Shown here piece by piece: positions 25,309 through 33,438 of a stretch of DNA of 33,991 bases. The DNA comes from Actinomadura rupiterrae (GTDB taxonomy: Bacteria > Actinomycetota > Actinomycetes > Streptosporangiales > Streptosporangiaceae), in assembly GCF_024172125.1 (NCBI RefSeq), contig NZ_JAMZEA010000023.1, positions 1 to 33,991 on the forward strand, written 5' to 3'. The position numbers were made by a program, and so were the translations under genes. Below the pieces are notes generated by a model. It had not been told where the DNA came from. It did no database searches and saw only the letters and a list, made by a program, of their open reading frames with translations. Positions within the stretch are counted from its first letter, which is position 1; the number at the start of each line of letters is the position of its first letter.

Positions 25309-26013
25309 CTACATCTTGCGCAGGACGGCGACGACGCGGCCGAGCACGCTGGCCTCGTCGCCCGGGATCGGGTCGTAGGCCGAGTTCGCGGGCATCAGCC
25401 AGATGTGGCCGTCGCGCCGCTTGAAGGTCTTCACGGTGGCCTCGCCGTCGATCATGGCGGCCACGATGTCGCCCTGCTCGGCGACCGGCTGCTGCCGGAC
25501 CACGACCCAGTCGCCGTCGGCGATGGCGGCCTCGATCATCGAGTCACCGGTGACCTTGAGCAGGAAGTGCGTGCCCTCGCCGACGAGCTGCTTGGGCAGC
25601 GCGAACACGTCCTCGACGGCCTCCTCGGCGAGGATCGGGCCACCGGCGGCGATGCGGCCGACGAGCGGGACGTAGGCGGGCGCGGTGCGGCCGTGCGCGT
25701 CGACGACGCCGCCGGGCTGCTCGAACGTCTCGTCCTCGGTGCGGACGGGGGTGGCGCCCGGGACGCGGACCTCGACGGCGCGCGGGCGGTTCGGGTCGCG
25801 GCGCAGGTAGCCCTTGCGCTGCAGCGCGCGCAGCTGGTGCGACACGCTGGAGGTGCTGGTCAGCCCGACCGCCTCGCCGATCTCGCGCATCGAGGGCGGA
25901 TAGCCGCGCCTGGTCACCGAGTCGCGGATGACCTCCAGGACCATGCGCTGGCGCTGGGTCAGGCCGCTCTCGTCGCTCGGGCCGTCGGGCAGCTCCCGGA
26001 CCTTGCTGCTCAT
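25309..26013 (-). CDS. lexA: LexA repressor of the SOS response
   Basis: A 234-residue LexA. The N-terminal winged helix is LTQRQRMVLEVIRDSV to RRGYPPSMREIGEAVGLTST and SSVSHQLRALQRKGYLRRDP. The self-cleavage site is Ala123-Gly124 in GRIAAGGPI; the catalytic Ser158 is in KVTGDSMIE and Lys195 in EATVKTFKR. All are intact, so RecA-induced cleavage is expected. An SOS box lies 73 bases upstream, so it represses itself. It diverges from the LysM protein gene, as in mycobacteria and corynebacteria. Confidence 0.98.
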   Translation of the reverse strand: MSSKVRELPDGPSDESGLTQRQRMVLEVIRDSVTRRGYPPSMREIGEAVGLTSTSSVSHQLRALQRKGYLRRDPNRPRAVEVRVPGATPVRTEDETFEQPGGVVDAHGRTAPAYVPLVGRIAAGGPILAEEAVEDVFALPKQLVGEGTHFLLKVTGDSMIEAAIADGDWVVVRQQPVAEQGDIVAAMIDGEATVKTFKRRDGHIWLMPANSAYDPIPGDEASVLGRVVAVLRKM

Positions 26014-26085
26014 CGCTCGTTCGCCTCCCGGCGCGTCGCTCCGTCACTCCTCGTCACGGCACGATATCGCGGATCCGCTTGATGA

Positions 26086-26101
26086 TCAAACAATTGTTCG
26101 A
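26086..26101. promoter_or_regulatory. SOS box (LexA site)
   Basis: TCAAACAATTGTTCGA matches the actinobacterial SOS box TCGAACnnnnGTTCGA in all but one fixed position. It lies between lexA and the LysM gene, close to lexA. Confidence 0.85.
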
Positions 26102-26154
26102 AGATGGTCCTCGATTTTCCCCCTCCGGTGCGCTACAACATCGTACATGCGTTC

Positions 26155-26174
26155 GATCGAAAACGTTTTCGATC
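26155..26174. promoter_or_regulatory. 20-bp perfect palindrome, SOS-box-like
   Basis: GATCGAAAACGTTTTCGATC is a perfect palindrome. Its inner 16 bases differ from the SOS box at two symmetrical positions. It lies 48 bases before the LysM gene and may be a weaker LexA site or the site of another regulator. Confidence 0.6.
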
Positions 26175-26222
26175 AAGAGCGGCGACGGGCGGCACGAAGC
26201 GGCGGTGGCGAAGGGGGTCGAC

Positions 26223-27068
26223 ATGGCGGCGCAAATGCCTCACAGGGGACGGGTGGCGGCGGGCGATCCCGTTTGGCTGCGCCATAAGGGCCCGCGCCCC
26301 CGAAACCATTTGCGCCTCGTCCAACCCCCATCCGCGCCGGACTTCCCCGCTTCGCGCCCGCCCCGCTCCTGCAAACTGCCCGACGCGCAGTCCCTGCCGG
26401 ATGCGCCAGATGCGCGCGCCTCGGACGACGCGTCCGCCCGCTCGGACGAGTCCCAGCGCCCTGACACATCGGCCCGCCCGGACGAGTCCCAGCGCTCTGG
26501 CGCATCGGCCCGCCCTGGCGCGTCCCCGCGGCCTGGCGCATCGGCTCGCCCGGACGTGTCCCCGCGCCCTGGCGCATCGGCTCGCCCGGACGCGTTCCCG
26601 CGCCCTGGCGCATCGGCCCGACCTGGCGTGTCCACCCGGCCCAGCGCTTCGGTCCGGCCCAACGCTTCGGTCCGGCCGGGCGCTTTGGCAGGGGCGGGCG
26701 CGTCCACCCGGCCTGGCGGTGTGGTCCGGGGTGGCGGGGCGGTTCCGGCCGGGGCGGTGCGGTTGACTCGGCGGGGGCGCGTCGTGGTGGTGCTGTTCGT
26801 AGCGGGGGTCGTGCTGCTCGCCTTGTGGGGGACGGGGGCGCTGTCCGCGCGGGCGGGCGGTAAGGAGCGTCCGGGACGTCCGGTGCCGGACGCCCAGAGG
26901 ACGGCCTCGGTGGTCGTGCGGCCCGGCGACACGCTGTGGGGGATCGCCCAGCAGGCCGAGCCGGGCGCCGATCCGCGCCGGACCGTCCAGCGCATCCTGA
27001 AGCTGAACGGGCTGCCGGACGACACGCTCGTCCAGCCGGGCCAGCGCCTGCGGGTGCCCGCCGGCTAG
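26223..27068 (+). CDS. LysM membrane protein, DivS/ChiZ-type SOS cell-division gene
   Basis: A 281-residue protein in the place of divS (Corynebacterium) and Rv2719c/chiZ (Mycobacterium), SOS-induced genes next to lexA that delay division. The N-terminal cytoplasmic part is disordered and contains seven 12-residue repeats of the form SARPxxSxRPGA (residues 71-154). One membrane helix follows (about 187-207, VVVVLFVAGVVLLALWGTGAL), then a short linker and an outside LysM domain (228-278, VVRPGDTLWGIAQQAEPG to LVQPGQRLRVP) that binds peptidoglycan. The ATG at 26223 follows AAGGGGG; the frame is open farther upstream but crosses the operator. Function is assigned from position and layout. Confidence 0.85.
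   Translation: MAAQMPHRGRVAAGDPVWLRHKGPRPRNHLRLVQPPSAPDFPASRPPRSCKLPDAQSLPDAPDARASDDASARSDESQRPDTSARPDESQRSGASARPGASPRPGASARPDVSPRPGASARPDAFPRPGASARPGVSTRPSASVRPNASVRPGALAGAGASTRPGGVVRGGGAVPAGAVRLTRRGRVVVVLFVAGVVLLALWGTGALSARAGGKERPGRPVPDAQRTASVVVRPGDTLWGIAQQAEPGADPRRTVQRILKLNGLPDDTLVQPGQRLRVPAG
26433..26684 (+). repeat. 36-bp coding repeats (seven units) in the LysM gene
   Basis: Seven consecutive 36-bp units encode 12-residue repeats SARxxxSxRPxx. The middle units (about 26505-26620) are nearly identical at DNA level; the outer ones have diverged. Confidence 0.88.
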
Positions 27069-27077
27069 GGGAGTGTT

Positions 27078-27097
27078 CCCGCAGGTGGGCGGGGGTT
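27078..27097 (+). terminator. Short terminator after the LysM gene
   Basis: CCCGC (27078-27082) with GCGGG (27089-27093), 6-nt loop, followed by GGTTTT. The stem is short, so the call is modest. Confidence 0.45.
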
Positions 27098-27225
27098 TTG
27101 CGGTCACGGTGGGTGATGGGCCGGGCGCGACACGCCGGGGGTGGGGGCCGGGAGCGCCGGTGTGACCAGGGTCTACGCGCGGGGTCGGTGTTCCAGGTTG
27201 CGCCGACGTCCGCCGCGCTCTACGG

Positions 27226-27280
27226 TTGACCACAACATCTAGTAGTTACACGGACGTCATTATCCACAAGTTGTGTCTTG
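27226..27280 (+). promoter_or_regulatory. nrdRJ control region: -35 box, NrdR-box-like repeat, DnaA box
   Basis: TTGACC (27226-27231) may be the -35 box. AAC-AT-CTAG-TA-GTT (27234-27247) resembles an NrdR box, keeping the C...G spacing of that family. A perfect DnaA box TTATCCACA (27260-27268) overlaps an 11-bp palindrome CACAA-G-TTGTG (27265-27275), which may be a second repressor site. The message would have an untranslated leader of about 60-80 bases. Confidence 0.6.
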
Positions 27281-27330
27281 TGCGGGCGGTTCCGTGGACT
27301 GGGTTTGACCGTCGGGAGAGGGAGGGACGC

Positions 27331-27966
27331 GTGCACTGCCCGTTCTGCCGCAACCCCGACACCAAGGTGATCGACAGCCGTTCCACCGACGACGGCGGGG
27401 CCATCCGGCGCCGCCGCTCGTGCCCGGAGTGCGGCAAGCGGTTCACCACCCAGGAGAACGTCCTGCTCATGGTGGCCAAGCGCAGCGGGGTCACCGAGCC
27501 GTTCTCCCGTGACAAGATCGTCGCCGGGGTGCGCCGGGCCTGCCAGGGCCGGCCCGTCGGCGAGGACGCGCTGGCCAAGCTGGGCCAGCGGGTCGAGGAG
27601 GCGCTGCGCGCGGGCGGTTCCGCCGAGATCCCCTCGCACGAGGTGGGTCTGGCGATCCTGGGCCCGCTCGGCGAGCTGGACGAGGTGGCCTACCTGCGGT
27701 TCGCCTCGGTGTACCGCGGCTTCGAGTCGCTGGACGACTTCGCGCGCGAGATCAAGGCGCTGCGCACGGCGGCCGGCGGGCCCGGGTCCGGGCCGCCGGG
27801 TGGCACGGGCGGCGCGGGTGGCACGGGTGGACGGCCGGACGCCGCGGGCGGACCGGCCGGCGACGGCGCGGGGGGACGTTCCCCCGGCGGCGCCGCGGCG
27901 GCGGCCGAGGCCGCCCCGCAGGGCGTGGGGGAGCGACCTCCCACGGGTGGCGGCGCGTCCCGCTAG
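27331..27966 (+). CDS. nrdR: NrdR repressor of ribonucleotide reductase genes
   Basis: A 211-residue NrdR. The N-terminal zinc ribbon has Cys3, Cys6, Cys31 and Cys34 (HCPFCRNPDTKVIDSR and RSCPECGKRF), followed by an ATP-cone (about 48-138) that senses dATP/ATP: VAKRSGVTEPFSRDKIVAGV and EVAYLRFASVYRGFESLDDF. NrdR proteins are normally 150-180 residues; here a Gly/Ala/Pro-rich tail of about 60 residues follows. GTG 27331 is the start, because GGGAGGG lies 6 bases upstream and the Zn ribbon normally begins at Met-His-Cys; the open frame reaches farther upstream only across the promoter. Next is nrdJ, 143 bases downstream. Confidence 0.97.
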   Translation: MHCPFCRNPDTKVIDSRSTDDGGAIRRRRSCPECGKRFTTQENVLLMVAKRSGVTEPFSRDKIVAGVRRACQGRPVGEDALAKLGQRVEEALRAGGSAEIPSHEVGLAILGPLGELDEVAYLRFASVYRGFESLDDFAREIKALRTAAGGPGSGPPGGTGGAGGTGGRPDAAGGPAGDGAGGRSPGGAAAAAEAAPQGVGERPPTGGGASR

Positions 27967-28109
27967 GGGCCGCGCCGAGGATCGCAACAAGATCGCGAAA
28001 AACAGACTCTCAGCAGCACTTTTTCAGCGCCCGGGGCGGGATGAGGCGGCCCCTGGGCGGCGTTTTACCTGGACAGGGCCCGGCGGGAGGGCCCGAGAGG
28101 GGGAAGGTC

Positions 28110-30938
28110 ATGACGGAGACGGTGAGCGGCTCGGCGGCCAAGCGCGGCAAGGGGGGCCGCAAGGGGCTGAAGGTCGAGCGGATCTTCACCAAACCCGGCG
28201 TGCATCCGTACGACGAGATGACCTGGGAGCGCCGTGACGTCGTCATGACCAACTGGCGCGACGGCTCGGTCAACTTCGAGCAGCGCGGCGTGGAGTTCCC
28301 CGACTTCTGGTCGGTGAACGCCGTCAACATCGTGACGTCCAAGTACTTCCGCGGCGCGGTCGGCACGCCGCAGCGCGAGCACAGCCTGAAGCAGCTGATC
28401 GACCGGGTCGTCCGGATGTACGTGACGACCGGGGTCGAGCAGGGCTACTTCGCCTCGGACGCCGACGCCGAGATCTTCGAGCACGAGCTGACCTACGCGC
28501 TCGCGCACCAGATGTTCAGCTTCAACTCGCCGGTGTGGTTCAACGTCGGGACGAGCGCGCCGCAGCAGGTCTCCGCGTGCTTCATCCTCTCGGTGGACGA
28601 CACGATGGAGTCGATCCTCGACTGGTACAAGGAGGAGGGGATCATCTTCAAGGGCGGTTCGGGCGCGGGCCTGAACCTGTCCCGGATCCGCTCGTCCAAG
28701 GAGCTGCTGTCGTCCGGCGGCACCGCGTCCGGCCCGGTGTCGTTCATGCGCGGCGCGGACGCGTCCGCGGGGACGATCAAGTCGGGCGGCGCGACCCGCC
28801 GCGCGGCCAAGATGGTCGTGCTGGACGTCGACCACCCCGACATCGCCGAGTTCATCGAGACCAAGGCGCGCGAGGAGGACAAGATCCGCGCGCTCCGCGA
28901 CGCCGGGTTCGACATGGACCTCGGCGGCAAGGACATCAACTCGGTCCAGTACCAGAACGCCAACAACTCCGTCCGCGTCTCGGACGAGTTCATGCGCGCC
29001 GTCGAGACCGACGGCGAGTTCGGGCTGCGCGGCCGCCTGGACGGCGAGGTCATCGAGACCATCCGCGCCAAGGACCTGTTCCGCGCGATGGCCAAGGCCG
29101 CGTGGGAGTGCGCCGACCCGGGCATCCAGTACGACGACACGATCAACGACTGGCACACCAACCCCGAGACCGGCCGCATCACCGCGTCCAACCCGTGCTC
29201 GGAGTACATGTCGCTGGACAACTCGTCCTGCAACCTCGCGTCCATCAACCTGCTGAAGTTCCTGCGCGCCGACGGCACGTTCGACGTCGCGAACTTCGTC
29301 AAGATGACCGAGCTGATCATCACCGCGATGGACATCTCGATCACCTTCGCCGACTTCCCGACCGAGAAGATCGGCGAGACCACCCGGGACTACCGCCAGC
29401 TCGGCATCGGCTACGCCAACCTCGGCGCGCTGCTGATGGCGACCGGCCACGCCTACGACTCCGAGGGCGGCCGCTCGCTCGCCGCGACCATCACGTCCCT
29501 GATGACCGGTGTCGCCTACCGCCGCTCCGCCGAGATCGCCGGTGTCGTCGGCCCGTACGCGGGCTACGCCCGCAACGCCGACGCGCACAAGCGCGTGATG
29601 CGCAAGCACGCCGCGGCCAACGACGAGATCCGCACGCTGGACGACATCGACAAGGCCATCCACACCGCCGCGACCAAGCAGTGGCAGGACTGCCTGAAGG
29701 CCGGCGAGAAGAACGGCTACCGCAACGCGCAGGCCTCGCTGCTCGCGCCGACCGGCACCATCGGCCTGATGATGGACTGCGACACCACCGGCATCGAGCC
29801 GGACCTCGCGCTGATGAAGTTCAAGAAGCTCGTCGGCGGCGGGTCCATGCAGATCGTCAACCTGACGGTGCCGCGCGCCCTCGCCAAGCTCGGCTACCAG
29901 CAGGAGCAGATCGAGGCGATCGTCGAGTACATCGCCGAGCACGGCCACGTCGTGGACGCGCCGGGCCTGCGCCCCGAGCACTACGAGGTGTTCGACTGCG
30001 CGATGGGCGAGCGCGCGATCTCGCCGATGGGGCACGTCCGGATGATGGCGGCCGTCCAGCCGTTCCTGTCGGGCGCGATCTCCAAGACCGTCAACATGCC
30101 GGAGCAGGCCTCCATCGAGGACATCGAGAAGGTCTACTTCGAGGGCTGGAAGCTCGGCCTGAAGGCCCTGGCGATCTACCGCGACAACTGCAAGGTCGGC
30201 CAGCCGCTGTCCGCCGCGGGCAAGAAGGAGGAGCCGAAGATCGAGGTCGTGACGGCCCCGGTCGAGGTGCGGCCCGTCCGCAAGCGGCTGCCGAAGCAGC
30301 GCCCGGCCATGGTCACCCGGTTCTCCGTCGCGGGCGCCGAGGGGTACATGACGGCCTCGTCCTACCCGGACGACGGCCTCGGCGAGGTCTTCCTCAAGCT
30401 CGGCAAGCAGGGCTCGACCCTCGCCGGCGTGATGGACGCCTTCTCCATGGCGATCTCCATCAGCCTCCAGTACGGCGTGCCGCTGGAGACCTGGGTGGAG
30501 AAGTTCACCAACATGCGGTTCGAGCCCGCCGGCATGACCGACGACCCGGACATCCGCATGGCGACCTCGGTGATGGACTACATCTTCCGCCGCCTCGCCC
30601 TGGACCACCTCGACTACGAGACCCGCTCCGAGCTCGGCATCCTGTCCGCCGCCGAGCGCGCGATGCAGGCCAACGGCGAGGACCCGGCGTCCCTGCACTC
30701 CTCCGACGCCGAGACCGAGCGCGAGACCCTGGCCCAGACCGCCGAGATCACCCGCGCCAAGGCCGAGCCCGTCGCCCCGGCGGTCCCGACCTCGCCGCAC
30801 TCCTCGGTCGAGGTCATCGAGAGCACCCAGGGCCGCACCGCGGACGCCCCGCTCTGCCTCACCTGCGGCACCAAGATGCGCCCCGCCGGCAGCTGCTACG
30901 TCTGCGAAGGCTGCGGCTCCACCAGCGGCTGCAGCTGA
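28110..30938 (+). CDS. nrdJ: Adenosylcobalamin-dependent ribonucleotide reductase (class II)
   Basis: A 942-residue class II reductase that reduces ribonucleotides with coenzyme B12. Typical regions are HQMFSFNSPVWFNVG, FKGGSGAGLNLSRIRSS, NPCSEYMSLDNSSCNLASIN (radical-site cysteine region) and APTGTIGLMMDCDTTGIEPD. A TSCPD-type segment (RFSVAGAEGYMTASSYPDDG) and a C-terminal zinc ribbon (LTCGTKM and CYVCEGCGST) close the protein, as in actinobacterial NrdJ. The ATG at 28110 has AGGGGGAAGG 2-3 bases upstream; the open frame before it is not coding. It follows nrdR in the same direction, as in Streptomyces. No B12 riboswitch was seen before it. Confidence 0.98.
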   Translation: MTETVSGSAAKRGKGGRKGLKVERIFTKPGVHPYDEMTWERRDVVMTNWRDGSVNFEQRGVEFPDFWSVNAVNIVTSKYFRGAVGTPQREHSLKQLIDRVVRMYVTTGVEQGYFASDADAEIFEHELTYALAHQMFSFNSPVWFNVGTSAPQQVSACFILSVDDTMESILDWYKEEGIIFKGGSGAGLNLSRIRSSKELLSSGGTASGPVSFMRGADASAGTIKSGGATRRAAKMVVLDVDHPDIAEFIETKAREEDKIRALRDAGFDMDLGGKDINSVQYQNANNSVRVSDEFMRAVETDGEFGLRGRLDGEVIETIRAKDLFRAMAKAAWECADPGIQYDDTINDWHTNPETGRITASNPCSEYMSLDNSSCNLASINLLKFLRADGTFDVANFVKMTELIITAMDISITFADFPTEKIGETTRDYRQLGIGYANLGALLMATGHAYDSEGGRSLAATITSLMTGVAYRRSAEIAGVVGPYAGYARNADAHKRVMRKHAAANDEIRTLDDIDKAIHTAATKQWQDCLKAGEKNGYRNAQASLLAPTGTIGLMMDCDTTGIEPDLALMKFKKLVGGGSMQIVNLTVPRALAKLGYQQEQIEAIVEYIAEHGHVVDAPGLRPEHYEVFDCAMGERAISPMGHVRMMAAVQPFLSGAISKTVNMPEQASIEDIEKVYFEGWKLGLKALAIYRDNCKVGQPLSAAGKKEEPKIEVVTAPVEVRPVRKRLPKQRPAMVTRFSVAGAEGYMTASSYPDDGLGEVFLKLGKQGSTLAGVMDAFSMAISISLQYGVPLETWVEKFTNMRFEPAGMTDDPDIRMATSVMDYIFRRLALDHLDYETRSELGILSAAERAMQANGEDPASLHSSDAETERETLAQTAEITRAKAEPVAPAVPTSPHSSVEVIESTQGRTADAPLCLTCGTKMRPAGSCYVCEGCGSTSGCS

Positions 30939-30958
30939 CACCCAGCAAGATCGTCAAG

Positions 30959-30996
30959 CCCCGTGCGGGACCGGTTCCGGCCGGTCCCCCACGGGG
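30959..30996 (+). terminator. Terminator after nrdJ
   Basis: CCCCGTG (30959-30965) with CACGGGG (30990-30996) and GGGACCGG (30967-30974) with CCGGTCCC (30981-30988), one mismatch between, then TTTCCC. A 15-bp stem in total. Confidence 0.88.
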
Positions 30997-31060
30997 TTTC
31001 CCGTCCAGGTCCCCGTTAGGCTGCCTCGCCTGTTTTCCGGACGGACGAGGGGTTCTGCTT

Positions 31061-31669
31061 GTGATCACGCGCGTGGTGGCGGGGGTTGTGCTGGTGAGCG
31101 GTCTCTCCGGGCTCGCGGCATGCACCGATTCCGGTCATGCCGCGTCCGCGCCGCCGCGGACCGTCCGGCCGTCCGCGGCCGGCACGCAGAGCCCTGCGGC
31201 CAATGCGCGGGTGTGTTCGCTGATGGTCCGCCCCGAGGATCTCCCGCGCGGTATGGGGACGCTGCACACGACCCTGCCCGAGACCTGCGAGGACGCCGAC
31301 GAGGACGCCGTCGATTACATGCCGGCGTCGAAGCGCGACCCGAAGTTCGTGAACGAGGTGGTCAAGCGCTTCGCCACCCCCGCTGAGGCCAAGGCGGGCA
31401 TCTCAGGATTCATGGACATGTGGAACACGCCGTTCCTCGACCGCAAGGGCGCGTCGAAGGAGTTGGACGGCTCGTCCTTCGCGGACCTCGGGGAAGAGGT
31501 GCACCTCTTCGTGTGGCATGACGCTGCCGCGTACAAGAACCTCCTCAACGTAAGGAAGGGACGCCTCGTCGTCCATGTCGCGGTGCTGGATGATCGTTCG
31601 CTCTCCACCGCCGACTTCCACGCCTTCGCCCAGCGGGCGCTGACGCGCCTGGCGCCGCTCGCCACATGA
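31061..31669 (+). CDS. Lipoprotein of unknown function
   Basis: A 202-residue exported lipoprotein. The signal sequence is VVAGVVLVSGLSG followed by LAAC, giving lipidated Cys21. A Ser/Ala/Pro/Thr linker follows. The globular part starts at VCSLMVRPEDLPRGMGTL, contains a second Cys (LPETCED) that can pair with the first (ARVCSL), and ends with DFHAFAQRALTRLAPLAT. No family was recognised. The GTG start follows GAGGGG by 9 bases. It stands alone behind the nrdJ terminator, so it has its own promoter, which was not identified. Confidence 0.83.
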   Translation: MITRVVAGVVLVSGLSGLAACTDSGHAASAPPRTVRPSAAGTQSPAANARVCSLMVRPEDLPRGMGTLHTTLPETCEDADEDAVDYMPASKRDPKFVNEVVKRFATPAEAKAGISGFMDMWNTPFLDRKGASKELDGSSFADLGEEVHLFVWHDAAAYKNLLNVRKGRLVVHVAVLDDRSLSTADFHAFAQRALTRLAPLAT

Positions 31670-31946
31670 GGTGCGCTGCGGTTTCGCCTTGGGGGTAGAA
31701 CATGCCGTTGGGGAGCTGGTCGGGGTGGAGGACGCGCTGGTGGCTGGTCCGGGGGGTGTCGCGCTGCCGATCCGGTTCAGGCATGAAGGTGCGGAGTTGT
31801 GCTTCCAGGCGTCCGGGCGAGGGCGGACGGACGGTCTGATCGAGGGGTAAGCGGGGACGGAGTGGGCGGAAACGGGTGCGGGCGGTCGCCGGGGTTGGTT
31901 TACTGATCTTGGGTGTGGTCGGCGCACAGTGGGGAACGAGGGGAAC
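31670..31946. other. Interval without a supported gene
   Basis: No frame here has a plausible start and ribosome site on the plus strand. A minus-strand frame crosses it but belongs to an antisense shadow that runs through the methyltransferase. GTTTACTGATCTT near 31899 could hold a -10 box for the next gene. Confidence 0.4.
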
Positions 31947-32777
31947 ATGGCGGAACCGGCAGAGCTGCCCTCCGCGCGGTCGGAGAAGTGGCGTCCGTCG
32001 GAGTTCGAGGAGCGGACGCCTTCGGTGGCCCGGATGTACGACTTCCTGCTCGGCGGGAAGGACAACCTCGGGGTCGACCGGGAACGTGCCAGGGAGGCGG
32101 TGGACGCCGATCCGCTGTTCCCGCGGGTCGTCCGGGAGAACCGGGCGTTCCTCGGACGGGTGGCGCGGTTCCTCGCCGAGGAGTGCGGGATCGACCAGTT
32201 CCTCGACATCGGCACCGGGCTGCCGACGCAGGACAACGTGCACCAGATCGTCCAGCGCATCAACCCGGACGCGAGCGTGGTGTACGTGGACAACGACCCG
32301 GTGGTGCTCGCGCACGGCCGGGCGCTGCTGGCGGACAACAAGCGGACCACGGTGATCCAGGCGGACCTGCGGGACCCGACCGAGATCCTGGCGCACCCGG
32401 AGGTGCGGCGGCTGCTCGACCTGGACCGTCCGGTGGCGCTGCTGCTGCTGGCGATACTGCACTTCGTGCCGGACGCCGCGGAGCCGCAGGCCATACTGGG
32501 CGAGCTGCGGGACGCGCTGCCGAGCGGCAGCTACCTCGCGATCACGCACGGCTCGCCGGACCTGCGCCCGGACGTGGTGCACCGGCTGGAGGAGATCTAC
32601 TCGCGCACGGCCTCGCCCGCGCTCGCGCGGTCCCGCGAGGACGTGCAGGCGTTCTTCGGCGACTTCGAGATGGTCGAGCCGGGCCTGGTGTGGGTGCCGT
32701 GGTGGCGTCCGGAGCACGAGCCCGCGGACGACTCGGACCTGGTGTGGTTCCTGGGCGGCGTCGGCCGCAAGCCGTGA
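31947..32777 (+). CDS. DUF574-type SAM-dependent methyltransferase
   Basis: A 276-residue protein of the DUF574 (PF04672-like) group, abundant in Streptomyces and Streptosporangiales. Conserved landmarks: ARMYDFLLGGKDNLGVDRE, FLDIGTGLPTQDNVHQ (SAM-binding motif I), VVYVDNDPVVLAHGRALL (motif II Asp), ADLRDPTEIL (motif III) and LLLAILHFVPD (motif IV). The SAM site is complete, so activity is expected, but the acceptor is unknown for the family. The ATG at 31947 has GAGGGG 4 bases upstream; an in-frame GTG 18 bases before has none. Confidence 0.93.
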   Translation: MAEPAELPSARSEKWRPSEFEERTPSVARMYDFLLGGKDNLGVDRERAREAVDADPLFPRVVRENRAFLGRVARFLAEECGIDQFLDIGTGLPTQDNVHQIVQRINPDASVVYVDNDPVVLAHGRALLADNKRTTVIQADLRDPTEILAHPEVRRLLDLDRPVALLLLAILHFVPDAAEPQAILGELRDALPSGSYLAITHGSPDLRPDVVHRLEEIYSRTASPALARSREDVQAFFGDFEMVEPGLVWVPWWRPEHEPADDSDLVWFLGGVGRKP

Positions 32778-32790
32778 GCTGAGTTCGACG

Positions 32791-32817
32791 AAGGGCCGGG
32801 GGTCATTCCCGGCCCTT
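32791..32817. terminator. Bidirectional terminator between methyltransferase and TetR genes
   Basis: AAGGGCCGGG (32791-32800) pairs perfectly with CCCGGCCCTT (32808-32817), 7-nt loop, then TCTCATTT. It lies 2 bases from the TetR stop and 13 bases from the methyltransferase stop. Confidence 0.85.
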
Positions 32818-32819
32818 TC

Positions 32820-33416
32820 TCATTTCGCGTCCAGTTGCGCTGTGATCATTGCGCGGAGGGCGGTTTTCAGGCGTTCCGGGCTCTCGGCGGTGAGCCGGCC
32901 CAGGATCGGGCTGCTGTGCAGCGCGCCCAGCACGATGTGCGCGAAGGTCTCCGCGTCCACGGCCGGGGTCTCGGCGCGGATCAGCGCGCTGATATGGCCG
33001 TGCCAGAACTCGTAGACGGCGTGCGGGTTCGCCTGGCTCGCGTGGTACTCCTCGCTGGACGGCAGGGTGACGCCCGAGCGCGACAGCTCGGCGACCAGGC
33101 CCTTGTTGCGGCTGACGACGTCCACCATCGCGTCCATGAAGGCGAGCAGGCGGTCGCGGCCGGGCGCGCCCTCGCCGATCGGCGGCGGGCCGGTGCGGAC
33201 GGCCTCCTCCAGCGAGTGCGCCCGCTCGACCATGAGCGCGAGCATCAGCCCCGCGCGGTTCCCGAAGCGGTGGAACACCGTGCCCTTCGCGACGCCGGAC
33301 GCGGCGGCGACCCGCTCCATCGACACCTCCGCGGGCGGGTGCTCGGCCAGCAGCCGCTCGGTGGCGGCCAGGATCGCGCGCCGGTTCCGGGCCGCGTCGG
33401 CTCGTTCGGTGGCCAA
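32820..33416 (-). CDS. TetR family regulator
   Basis: A 198-residue TetR-type repressor with a DNA-binding part from NRRAILAATERLLAEHPPAE to MERVAAASGVAKGTVFHRFG and NRAGLML, and a C-terminal ligand-binding half. The TTG at 33416 is proposed as start because GGGAGGGG lies 5-12 bases before it; a TTG at 33437 would reach into the operator. It diverges from the quinone-reductase-like gene, and two operator copies occupy the gap, so it probably represses both itself and that gene. Confidence 0.9.
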   Translation of the reverse strand: MATERADAARNRRAILAATERLLAEHPPAEVSMERVAAASGVAKGTVFHRFGNRAGLMLALMVERAHSLEEAVRTGPPPIGEGAPGRDRLLAFMDAMVDVVSRNKGLVAELSRSGVTLPSSEEYHASQANPHAVYEFWHGHISALIRAETPAVDAETFAHIVLGALHSSPILGRLTAESPERLKTALRAMITAQLDAK

Positions 33417-33438
33417 GGGTGCCCCTCCCGTAGACAAG

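Noticed and set aside
26433..26684. Regular repeats as a CRISPR array
   Set aside because: The 36-bp units are contiguous, without spacers, and keep a reading frame, so they are coding repeats.
27233..27275. Two perfect NrdR boxes
   Set aside because: Only the first repeat keeps the C...G spacing of the consensus; the second palindrome does not fit it, so I report one NrdR-like box and a separate palindrome.
27967..28109. Cobalamin riboswitch before nrdJ
   Set aside because: No B12-box could be found in the 143-base gap; the reductase is B12-dependent as an enzyme, but that alone does not require a riboswitch.
28535..31060. Long plus-strand frame in front of the lipoprotein
   Set aside because: It runs through nrdJ in another frame and is not coding; only the part from GTG 31061 has a lipoprotein signal and ribosome site.
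31545..31900. Minus-strand gene between lipoprotein and methyltransferase
   Set aside because: The frame text near 31700 looks protein-like, but the frame begins inside the methyltransferase gene and has no start with ribosome site in the gap.
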